Source of the DNA: an uncultured Pseudomonadota bacterium
GTDB taxonomy: Bacteria > Myxococcota_A > UBA796 > GCA-2862545
Reading direction: 5' to 3'
DNA length: 9,107 nt
NCBI GenBank assembly: GCA_937891875.1
Contig: CALATR010000942.1
Coordinates: 1-9,107 of the forward strand
Below, in pieces: positions 1 to 7,008 of the stretch (its first letter is position 1; each line of letters opens with the position of its first letter). The position numbers and the translations under genes are program-made. The notes below the pieces were generated by a model, which was given only the letters and a program-made list of their open reading frames with translations, had not been told where the DNA came from and searched no databases.

Positions 1-2
1 CC

Positions 3-752
<750 letters not shown>

Positions 753-759
753 TGCCGCC

Positions 760-3700
760 GTGCGACGCCACCTCACCTCACTAGCCGCGCTGCTGGTCCT
801 CGGATCCTGGGGCTTCCCCGCCGATCCGGGAGCGCCCGTCAGCAATCCGTGGACCCTCTCCGCCCACGCCGAGGACGGCGCCGAGGCGGAGTTCCCGCTG
901 GTCGTGCAGGCCCACCAGGCCTTCATCCGGGTGCAGGGTCAGCAGGCCCGGGGCTCGATGACCTGGAAGGTGGCGGTGCTCGATCCGGCGCGCGCCGAGG
1001 GCCTGCCCGCCCCGGTCGAGCTGGAGGGGGCGAGCACCCGCGGCGCGCGGATCAGCGGCGGTCGGCTGGACCTGCCCGATGGGCTCTCCCCGGGCACGAT
1101 CCTGACCTTCCAGGGGGATCTGAAGCCCCTGCGCACGCCGTTCTCCCCATCGGGCGCCTTCCGCACGGTACCGGGCAGCCCGGTTGCCCGGGCGGAGCTG
1201 GTGGTGCGCAACACGGCGGGGCCGCTGTCGGTGTGGTCGGACCAGGCCGCCCACTCCACCTGGTCGGACAAGCGGGATCCCGAAGCCCGGCTGGTCTGGA
1301 CGGACCTCGGCCCCGATGACGTCGCGGAGGCCGTGTGGACGACCAGCCCGGGCTGGGCGGAGGCCGGCAAGGCGCTGGAGCGGCAGGTCGAGCCGATGCT
1401 CACCGACAAGCTGGGGCGCGTGCTGGGCCAGGATCTCGGTGCTGTCACCCCCGCCCGGGCGGCGGAGATGGTCTTCAACGAGATCGAGCTCGTGGCCGGG
1501 CCGGACGTCGGCTGGACCGGGCGGCCGGGGCGCTACGCGATCGAGGGCGGCTCCGGCACCCGCGCCGAGCGGGGGGCCGTGCTGATCAGCGTCCTGCGAA
1601 AGGCCGGCTATGACGCCCGTCCTGCGCTGTATCGCCCCGCGACGCTGGACGGTGCCGTGCCCACGTCCATCGCCGCGACCTCCCTCCTGCTGCGCCCCCT
1701 GGTCGCCGTGCCCCGCGGCGATCGCATCGAGTGGATCGACCCCGGCAGCGACCACGTGCTGCCCCCGGATCTGCCCGCGGATCTGACCGGCGCGGTCGCC
1801 TGGATGGCAGGCGATCTGCCCCGCCGCCTGGACGCCAGCGGGGCGAGCGAGGGCACGGTGCCCATCTCGGGCGAGGTCCGACTCGAGCGCGACGGCGGCG
1901 AGTCGTTCACGGTGAGCCTGACCGCGACCGGCACTGCGCTCGAGTGGCTGGAGGAGCGCCTCCGTGGCCTCGACGACAATGCCCGCGCCGACCTCTTCCG
2001 CCCGATCGTGACTGCGGCCCGCCCCGAGCTGGACCGCCTCTCGGTGCAGGTCACCGGCATCGGCGGCGACCGCACCCTGCGGGTCACCGTGCGCGGCCAC
2101 TCCGCGGGACGTCTGTCCAAGGTCTCGAACGGCGTCGTCAAGGACGAGGTCCCCTCGGTGCTCGCCCCGGCGCTGGCCGCCTGGCTGCCCGCCCGGGTGA
2201 CCGTGCACGAGGAGATCGCCGTCACCCCGCCCCCGGGCCTGCGCCTGCTGACCACGGTCGACCAGGCCCCGCCGACCCATCCGGGGGCGGTCGTCGCGAC
2301 CACACTGCGGCGGGAGGCCGACAAGATCGTCATCCTCACCGACGTCGAGCGGCCGCGACGGCACCTGGCTCCCACCGCGGCCAGGCAGGCGGCCGATGTG
2401 CTGCAGCAGGCCAGCCAGTCCGGTCCGGAGCTGATCTACGTCGAGGGGCCGACCCCGCGCACCGCCCGCGGCGCCGGCAGCGCGAACCTGGATGCCGCAG
2501 AGCGCTCGACCCTGCAGGCCATGCTGTGGTGGCGCCTGGCGCGCTACGGAAAAGCCAGGAAGCTCCTCGGCAAGATGATGGAGCCCGTCGGCCTGGCAGA
2601 GCTCGACACAGCACTCACCCGCTACGACGCCCCCTACGACCTGCGCCGCTCGCTGGCGGACCTGCCCACGTCGGACCGTGACAAGCTCGCCAGCGTGCCC
2701 ATCCTCCTGGAGCAGGACCGCCGGGAGGATGCGTGGATCCGCGCGGCCGAGGTGTCGACCTCCCGCCAGCATGACCTGCGGGTGCAGAGCCGCCTGTACC
2801 TGCTCGACCTGCAGCCCGCCGAGCGGCCCGATCCGGCCGAGGACGAGGATGGCGCCGCCCGCTGGCGCGACCCGGAGGAGCTGCTCGACGAGGCCGACGC
2901 CTCGGGCCGGCAGCTGCTCGACGGCAAGGCCGATCCCCGGGTGCTGGCGCGCAAGGCCGAGCGCGCGATGGCGGCGGACAATCCGGACGAGGCGGTCGCC
3001 CTGCTCACCGAGGCCACGTCCCGCTCTGACGACCCCGCGCTCGCCGTCGCGCTGGCGATGGCCCAGGCCCACGCCGGCGCCCCGCTGGACGTGGTGATCC
3101 ACCGGCTCGAGGATGCGGTCGCCCGGGCGCCGTCGGACCCCGCGGTGCTGACCCGGGTCTCGGACGCCTACGCCGCGGCCGGCCAGCGCGACGACGCCCT
3201 GCAGCTGGCGCTCTCGGCAGCGCGCCTCGACCAGCGGGAGTCCGACAACTGGGATCGCGTCGTGAGCCGGGCCCTCGAGGCCGGCCAGCTCTCGACCGCC
3301 CTGTACGCCGCGAGCCGGGCCAGCGACCTGTCCCTGTCCGACAAGGACGCGGCCTCCCAGCTCACCCGCATCGCCACCCTCGCGGGCGACGAAGAGGCGG
3401 CCAACCTGGGCTGGAGCCGCGGCGGCACCCCGCTGGACGTGTCCTGGCCTGCGAAGCTCGACGAGCTGATCGGTCTCGTCGAGCGCCCCCACCTGCTGGC
3501 CCTGCTGCGCTTCCACGACGCCGCGGTGGTGCGGGATCCGGGCCTGCTCTCCCTGCGCGCCCAGCTGGAGCTCGCCCAGGGCGACCGGAGTCGTGCCGTT
3601 CGAGATGGTGCCTTGCTCGCCCAGAAGCACGGCATTGCCCGCGGCGAGGTGGTCGCGTTCGGCGCCGCGCTGGGGCAGGCGTGGAGCAGCCGGGACAACG

Positions 3701-4242
3701 GCGTGCTCAACGACCTCGCCGGGCAGGACCCGGCCGCGCGCACCATGCGGATCGAGCTGACCGCGCTGTTCCAGTCGAGCCGGATCCAGAGGCAGGTGCT
3801 GCGCACCGACCTGCGCGCCATGGACGACGATCCGCGCTCGCTGCTGTGGAAGGAGCTCCGCGACGATCCCAAGGCCTTCGCCGCTCGCGACGAGGCCTGG
3901 CAGACCGGGCGTCCGCCGCGGGGCGGGGCGCCGCGCGGCTTCGAGGAGAACGGCCTGCTCGCGGGGGTCGCCGGCGTGCTCGCCTGGTCCGACGCCGACG
4001 GTCGCCGCGCGGTGGTGCGCCACGGTGGCGAGGCTCCCCTGCCCCCGCCGCTCGCCGTGCTCTACACGCCGTCGCAGCCCCCGCTCGGCAGCCTGCCCGG
4101 AGACGGCGTCGTCTACCGCCTCGACGACGGGTCCTTCCCGGTGTTCGTCGCCGCACGGCGGGAGGGTCCGGAGTGGGTGCTCGGCCTCGGGCTCTCTCCC
4201 GAGGACGCCAGCCGGGCCCTCGACGCCGCGCCGCCGCTGTAG
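760..4242 (+). CDS. Exported DUF3857/transglutaminase-like TPR protein, catalytic residues lost
   Basis: The product has 1160 residues. The GTG start gives a good Sec signal (arginines at 2-3, hydrophobic 5-19; cleavage possible after AHA at 35-37), so an extracytoplasmic location is likely. Residues ~45-225 resemble DUF3857 (beta-rich, ending in the SPGWAEAGKALERQ helix). Residues ~230-345 resemble the transglutaminase core: GTRAERG (266-272) aligns with the family GDCKDKA motif, leading into LRKAGYDARP. Residues 308-329 match the FNHxxVxVP...WxDP block. The catalytic Cys is replaced by Arg268 and the His by Arg312 or Pro313, while the Asp (D327) remains. The whole protein has no cysteine, so it is probably a non-enzymatic relative. 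A DUF3858-like beta segment follows (~485-575), then a long helical region with TPR-like pairs clearest at ~728-860. A scaffold or binding role is inferred. The gene lies seven bases after the cyclase, and no terminator is seen at its end. Confidence 0.8.
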   Translation: MRRHLTSLAALLVLGSWGFPADPGAPVSNPWTLSAHAEDGAEAEFPLVVQAHQAFIRVQGQQARGSMTWKVAVLDPARAEGLPAPVELEGASTRGARISGGRLDLPDGLSPGTILTFQGDLKPLRTPFSPSGAFRTVPGSPVARAELVVRNTAGPLSVWSDQAAHSTWSDKRDPEARLVWTDLGPDDVAEAVWTTSPGWAEAGKALERQVEPMLTDKLGRVLGQDLGAVTPARAAEMVFNEIELVAGPDVGWTGRPGRYAIEGGSGTRAERGAVLISVLRKAGYDARPALYRPATLDGAVPTSIAATSLLLRPLVAVPRGDRIEWIDPGSDHVLPPDLPADLTGAVAWMAGDLPRRLDASGASEGTVPISGEVRLERDGGESFTVSLTATGTALEWLEERLRGLDDNARADLFRPIVTAARPELDRLSVQVTGIGGDRTLRVTVRGHSAGRLSKVSNGVVKDEVPSVLAPALAAWLPARVTVHEEIAVTPPPGLRLLTTVDQAPPTHPGAVVATTLRREADKIVILTDVERPRRHLAPTAARQAADVLQQASQSGPELIYVEGPTPRTARGAGSANLDAAERSTLQAMLWWRLARYGKARKLLGKMMEPVGLAELDTALTRYDAPYDLRRSLADLPTSDRDKLASVPILLEQDRREDAWIRAAEVSTSRQHDLRVQSRLYLLDLQPAERPDPAEDEDGAARWRDPEELLDEADASGRQLLDGKADPRVLARKAERAMAADNPDEAVALLTEATSRSDDPALAVALAMAQAHAGAPLDVVIHRLEDAVARAPSDPAVLTRVSDAYAAAGQRDDALQLALSAARLDQRESDNWDRVVSRALEAGQLSTALYAASRASDLSLSDKDAASQLTRIATLAGDEEAANLGWSRGGTPLDVSWPAKLDELIGLVERPHLLALLRFHDAAVVRDPGLLSLRAQLELAQGDRSRAVRDGALLAQKHGIARGEVVAFGAALGQAWSSRDNGVLNDLAGQDPAARTMRIELTALFQSSRIQRQVLRTDLRAMDDDPRSLLWKELRDDPKAFAARDEAWQTGRPPRGGAPRGFEENGLLAGVAGVLAWSDADGRRAVVRHGGEAPLPPPLAVLYTPSQPPLGSLPGDGVVYRLDDGSFPVFVAARREGPEWVLGLGLSPEDASRALDAAPPL

Positions 4243-4272
4243 ACGAGCCGCCTGTAAGCTCCCGGCCTCCGA

Positions 4273-4323
4273 CTCGTTGGAACCCCCTGGCCTCGCGGAG
4301 GTCCACGTCAACGAGGGGTTCCA
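4273..4323 (+). promoter_or_regulatory. Leader with two mutually exclusive stems over the RBS
   Basis: The 80-base gap before the membrane-protein gene holds two overlapping perfect inverted repeats. Stem A pairs CTCGTTG (4273-4279) with CAACGAG (4309-4315). Stem B pairs TGGAACCCC (4278-4286) with GGGGTTCCA (4315-4323). They share bases on both sides and cannot form together as nested helices. Stem B would bury most of the GAGGGG ribosome-binding site (4313-4318) and the A of the ATG. A small hairpin, GGCCTC-GCG-GAGGTC (4289-4303), fits inside either loop. This could be a translational switch or a protein operator. Function is inferred, and no riboswitch class is recognised. Confidence 0.4.
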
Positions 4324-4952
4324 TGTCCACCTGGGAGCACGTCAAGCGCGCCGATGAGGCCGTAGCCGGGAGCCGGCCCGTCTGGGCGTGGCTCGGCCAG
4401 GCCGCGCTGGTCGTGCTGGGCACCCACCTGGCCTGCGACTCCCTCGATGATCAGGTGCTCTGGCTGCTGCACCAGCTCCCGCTGCAGTGGCAGAGCCCGG
4501 ACGCCGCTGCCGTGCCCGCCGCGTGGACCGCGGTGGTGCTGGAGCTGACCGTCGCAGCCTGGATCGTGACCCGGCTGTGGGCAGCGCTGCCCCACCCGCT
4601 CGCCAGCTGGGATCACATCAAGCGCACCGTGTCCCTGCGCAGCGTCGTGCTGACCCTGTTCTGGGTGCCCATCGTGCTCGGCGGGGCCTGGGTCATCGCC
4701 ATGGCCATCGAGGACGCCCTGGCCGGGTTCCTGCCGTGGTGGCTCGGCGCCGGGCTGGGCTGGACCGCCGCCGGCCTCGTGCTGTGGCGACTCGGCGGCA
4801 CGGGCCTGCGCCGGGTGCTGTCCGGTCCGCGACCGCGCAGCAGGCTCGCTGGGCTGTGGGTGGCTCCCATCCTGCTGGGCCTGGCCGCCCTCGCCGTGCG
4901 CGAGCTGCCGATCTGGGGCTGGTACGTGGCCTGGTTCGGGGGCTCGCCGTGA
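4323..4952 (+). CDS. Polytopic membrane protein of unknown function
   Basis: The product has 209 residues. The ATG at 4323 is chosen because GAGGGG lies at 4313-4318 with proper spacing; the same frame is open far upstream only as a shadow of the previous gene. Hydrophobic segments at about 21-38, 64-88, 108-129, 138-157 and 175-193 suggest five membrane passes, with an Arg-rich loop (163-174) probably cytoplasmic. I do not recognise a family. The motif WEHVKR (4-9) recurs as WDHIKR (96-101), and each copy is followed by a membrane segment and then an [A/G]WTA-containing one, suggesting an internal duplication. The stop codon overlaps the start of the M23 peptidase gene (GTGA), so the two are translationally coupled. 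The protein may position or regulate that peptidase, as small membrane partners do for other LytM proteins; this is inference from context only. Confidence 0.75.
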   Translation: MSTWEHVKRADEAVAGSRPVWAWLGQAALVVLGTHLACDSLDDQVLWLLHQLPLQWQSPDAAAVPAAWTAVVLELTVAAWIVTRLWAALPHPLASWDHIKRTVSLRSVVLTLFWVPIVLGGAWVIAMAIEDALAGFLPWWLGAGLGWTAAGLVLWRLGGTGLRRVLSGPRPRSRLAGLWVAPILLGLAALAVRELPIWGWYVAWFGGSP

Positions 4953-6022
4953 GCCGCCGCGACCGCCTGCGCAACCCGGCCCCGTGGCTGTCGGACGGCA
5001 GCACCAGCGGGTACGCGTTCCGGTCGAAGCGGAAGGGAGACGCCAGGAAACGACGGTTCGGCATCCTGGATGCGGCGGTCGTCCTGGTGGTGCTGGTCGC
5101 GGTGTGGTCGCGGACCCCGGTGGGTGCGCTGGCCGAGCTCGCGGTCGCGTCGATCACCGGTGCGCCGACCGACGACGTGCGGCCCCTGATCGCGTACTTC
5201 GACACGGGAACCGGCGAGGCGGAGGCGCTCACGGAGCTGATCGCCGAGCTCGACCCGGCGGAGCTGGCCCCCAGCGACGGCCTGCCCGAGCCCTGGCGCA
5301 CCGCGGCCCACGTCGTGCTGTCTCGCCACGCACCCGTGGAGGCCCGGCGCGCCCTGCACGAGGCCCAGCAGGAGGACCCCGAGGCGACCTGGCTCACCCT
5401 GCTCGACGACCGGTACGACGGCGACCCCACCGCAGTGCTCGAGGGCCTCGTGGTCGAGTCCGCCCAGCGCGACCGCGCCATCGCCCGCGCGCTGGCCGCC
5501 GGGGAGGCTCACCCCGAGCGCTGGGACGCCCACCGCGGCTACCTGCCGCTCCGCGATCGCCTCGCCGGGGACAAGGTCGTCGGTCAGGTGCTGGCCCTCG
5601 GCACCGCCCTCGACCTCACCTGGCCGGTCGACCGCCCCCACCGGATCAGCTCCGGCTGGGGAGAGCGCCACCACCCCGTGCTCAAGACCCGCAAGTTCCA
5701 CAACGGCGTCGATCTGGCCGTGCCCACAGGCACCCCGATCCTCGCCGCCCAGGCCGGCACCGTGCGCGTCGGCGAGGACCGGGTCAGCGGCCGCTACGTC
5801 GTCATCGACCACGGCCACGGCGTGCGGACCAGCTACTGCCACCTGGACCGGATCGGCGTCACGAAGGGCCAGCAGGTGAAGCCGGGAGACCGGATCGGAC
5901 TGTCCGGAAACACAGGGCGAAGCACAGGTCCGCACCTGCACTTCGTGGTGCGGATCGGCCGGGAGACGGTGGACCCGGAGCGGCTGCGGCGGGCGAAGCG
6001 GCGCGGGGAGCCGAGCGGGTAG
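4949..6022 (+). CDS. Membrane-anchored M23 (LytM-type) metallopeptidase
   Basis: The product has 357 residues, starting at a GTG inside the previous stop (GTGA overlap). A basic N-terminus with KRKGDARKRR is followed by one membrane segment (about 38-54), giving a type II anchor with the rest in the periplasm. A helical spacer (about 55-220) links to the peptidase domain from W225 to about 347. Zinc ligands are visible as H251 and D255 (HNGVD) and H331. Catalytic histidines are H298 (YCHLD) and H329 (PHLHF). The fold landmarks SGWGERHHPVLKTRKFHNG and GNTGRSTGPHLHF are complete, so activity is expected, unlike the degenerate EnvC/NlpD group. M23 enzymes cut peptide cross-bridges or stems of peptidoglycan; the precise bond cannot be read from sequence. 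The gene forms a pair with the upstream membrane protein. Its stop is followed at once by degenerate GTCTC-type heptamers and repeat element A. Confidence 0.92.
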   Translation: MSRRDRLRNPAPWLSDGSTSGYAFRSKRKGDARKRRFGILDAAVVLVVLVAVWSRTPVGALAELAVASITGAPTDDVRPLIAYFDTGTGEAEALTELIAELDPAELAPSDGLPEPWRTAAHVVLSRHAPVEARRALHEAQQEDPEATWLTLLDDRYDGDPTAVLEGLVVESAQRDRAIARALAAGEAHPERWDAHRGYLPLRDRLAGDKVVGQVLALGTALDLTWPVDRPHRISSGWGERHHPVLKTRKFHNGVDLAVPTGTPILAAQAGTVRVGEDRVSGRYVVIDHGHGVRTSYCHLDRIGVTKGQQVKPGDRIGLSGNTGRSTGPHLHFVVRIGRETVDPERLRRAKRRGEPSG

Positions 6023-6107
6023 GCGGTCTGGAGTCTCGAGTTTCAGCTGCGGGACGCGGTGGTCTCGCGGGAAGTCGCGTTGCTGCGGGAAGGGGAGTGG
6101 AGGGGCG

Positions 6108-6135
6108 GTCCCTGGTCTCTGGTCTCTGGTCTCTG
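6108..6135 (+). repeat. Heptamer array GTCTCTG, left arm of copy A
   Basis: Four perfectly phased 7-base units: GTCCCTG at 6108, then GTCTCTG at 6115, 6122 and 6129. The inverted partner array is at 6274-6294. Confidence 0.9.
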
Positions 6136-6273
6136 GGCCCAGCGCACCGAGGCTTGGAGCGCGTCGTCGGTGCGGCCGCGGAGCCCGGCGATTCCGACGG
6201 GTCGCTCGCGCTTCGAGTCACGGTGCTGGGAGCCTCGGAGCGAGTGCCAGCAGCCCCCGCTCGCAGAGGGCCC

Positions 6274-6294
6274 CAGAGACCAGGGACCAGAGAC
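6274..6294 (-). repeat. Heptamer array GTCTCTG, right arm of copy A
   Basis: Three phased units on the minus strand (CAGAGAC, CAGGGAC, CAGAGAC on the plus strand). It has one unit fewer than the left arm and carries its C variant in a different place, as expected if units are gained and lost by slippage. Confidence 0.9.
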
Positions 6295-6318
6295 CGCCCC
6301 GCCACGGCCCGCCACTCC

Positions 6319-6936
6319 CTACGGAATCTCCACCGGCGCCTGCCCCACGATCTTCACCGCGATCGACCCGTACAGTCCGCGCTCACCGAGCGTCTCGTAC
6401 GTGTGGGGGGCGGCGGCGTCGGCGGTGAACCAGCCCTCGTCCGGCTTGTCCTCGTCCTGGCAGACCGAGACGCAGCGCATGGCGTCCGCGGTGCCGGCGA
6501 GCTGGTGGTAGATGTAGAGTCGCTCGCCGACGTCGACGTACATCGCGGGCATGTTCATCGTGTAGACCGTCGCCGGGCCCTCGGACGCCGCGGTCACCTC
6601 ACCGAAGAACAGGAACTCCGGGTTCTGCGGGGGGCTGTCGCCGCCGACCGCGACCCGCAGGGTGCCGGGCACGGTCAAGGTGCACGGGGTGCGCCCGTCG
6701 AAGCGGATGATCACCTGCTCCACCTGGGCGGGCAGGTAGGGGGGATCGACCCGGGCCACCGCCCAGCCGTCGACCTCGGCCGCGCTGTTGGCCTTGACCT
6801 TGTCGTACGCGGCGCAGTTCTCGGGGTCTCCGAGCACGACCTCGTAGGGCTCGGGGGAGTCCGGCGCGCCATCGCCGGTGTCGGTGTCCTCGCCTTTGCA
6901 GGCCACGAGCAGGGTCAGGATCAACAGGGGGCGCAT
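6319..6936 (-). CDS. Lipoprotein with Asp/Thr-rich linker, unknown function
   Basis: The product has 205 residues. A short signal peptide ends in the lipobox LVAC, with Cys13 as the lipidated residue. The next residue is Lys, not Asp, so outer-membrane sorting is plausible. A linker of acidic, Thr and Gly residues (EDTDTGDG, 16-23) follows, a composition I associate with myxobacterial lipoproteins. The remainder (about 31-205) is rich in Val, Tyr and Thr with alternating strand-like segments, suggesting a beta-sandwich. Cysteines at 41, 85, 155 and 159 could form two disulphides. I do not recognise a family. The ATG at 6936 is chosen over the in-frame upstream start at 7023 because it has GGAGG four bases before it and places the signal peptide at the N-terminus. 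It converges on the M23 gene and diverges from the channel gene. The stop codon touches repeat copy A. Confidence 0.8.
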   Translation of the reverse strand: MRPLLILTLLVACKGEDTDTGDGAPDSPEPYEVVLGDPENCAAYDKVKANSAAEVDGWAVARVDPPYLPAQVEQVIIRFDGRTPCTLTVPGTLRVAVGGDSPPQNPEFLFFGEVTAASEGPATVYTMNMPAMYVDVGERLYIYHQLAGTADAMRCVSVCQDEDKPDEGWFTADAAAPHTYETLGERGLYGSIAVKIVGQAPVEIP

Positions 6937-7008
6937 CGGTCCTCCATCGGGGTCCCCCACCCTAGTCTCCGAGCATGATACGCGCCCGTCCCCGCCCGAA
7001 GGAGACCC
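6937..7008. promoter_or_regulatory. Divergent intergenic region, lipoprotein / MscS channel
   Basis: These 72 bases must carry the 5' signals of both genes. The minus-strand ribosome-binding site GGAGG is at 6941-6945 and decides the lipoprotein start. The plus-strand AAGGAG at 6999-7004 decides the channel GTG at 7009. A minus-strand TATCAT (6975-6980) is a possible -10 box about 40 bases before the lipoprotein ATG, without a convincing -35. GTCTCC (6965-6970) and GGAGAC (7001-7006) form a 6-bp inverted pair; the second half overlaps the channel's ribosome-binding site. Promoter assignment is weak. Confidence 0.45.

Larger units (their letters stand above)
6062..6319 (+). repeat. Heptamer-armed inverted-repeat element, copy A
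   Basis: This element nearly fills the 296-base gap between two convergent genes. Its left block (6062-6100) matches the inverted block of copy B at 35 of 39 positions. The left array (6108-6135) is four heptamers, GTCCCTG then GTCTCTG three times. The core is 6136-6273 and includes a 7-bp hairpin (GCACCGA 6144-6150 with TCGGTGC 6167-6173) and a possible TCGCTC/GAGCGA pair (6202-6207, 6238-6243). The right array (6274-6294) is three inverted heptamers, CAGAGAC, CAGGGAC, CAGAGAC. The GGGGCGG/CCGCCCC pair (6102-6108, 6294-6300) extends the stem. The right end GGCCCGCCACTCCC (6306-6319) is identical to copy B, and its last base lies in the lipoprotein stop codon. No coding capacity or T-run is seen. 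It could be a mobile or replicative repeat, a processed RNA hairpin or a boundary between convergent transcripts. Confidence 0.75.

Noticed and set aside
781..4311. Antisense reading frame of 1176 codons opposite the large exported protein
   Set aside because: Its product is Gly/Arg/Gln/His-rich without motifs, as expected for an open antisense frame of GC-rich DNA. The sense frame has a signal peptide and recognisable domains.
6102..6300. Intrinsic bidirectional terminator
   Set aside because: The stem is long with a loop of more than 130 bases and there is no T-run on either side. A transcript-boundary role remains possible but not as a standard terminator.
6059..6511. Plus-strand 150-codon frame across copy A
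   Set aside because: It encodes only the translated heptamer repeat and antisense of the lipoprotein gene.
4984..6978. Plus-strand 664-codon frame running through the M23 gene, repeat A and the lipoprotein gene
   Set aside because: It is Arg/Pro/Gly-rich, crosses two well-supported genes in other frames and has no domain signature.
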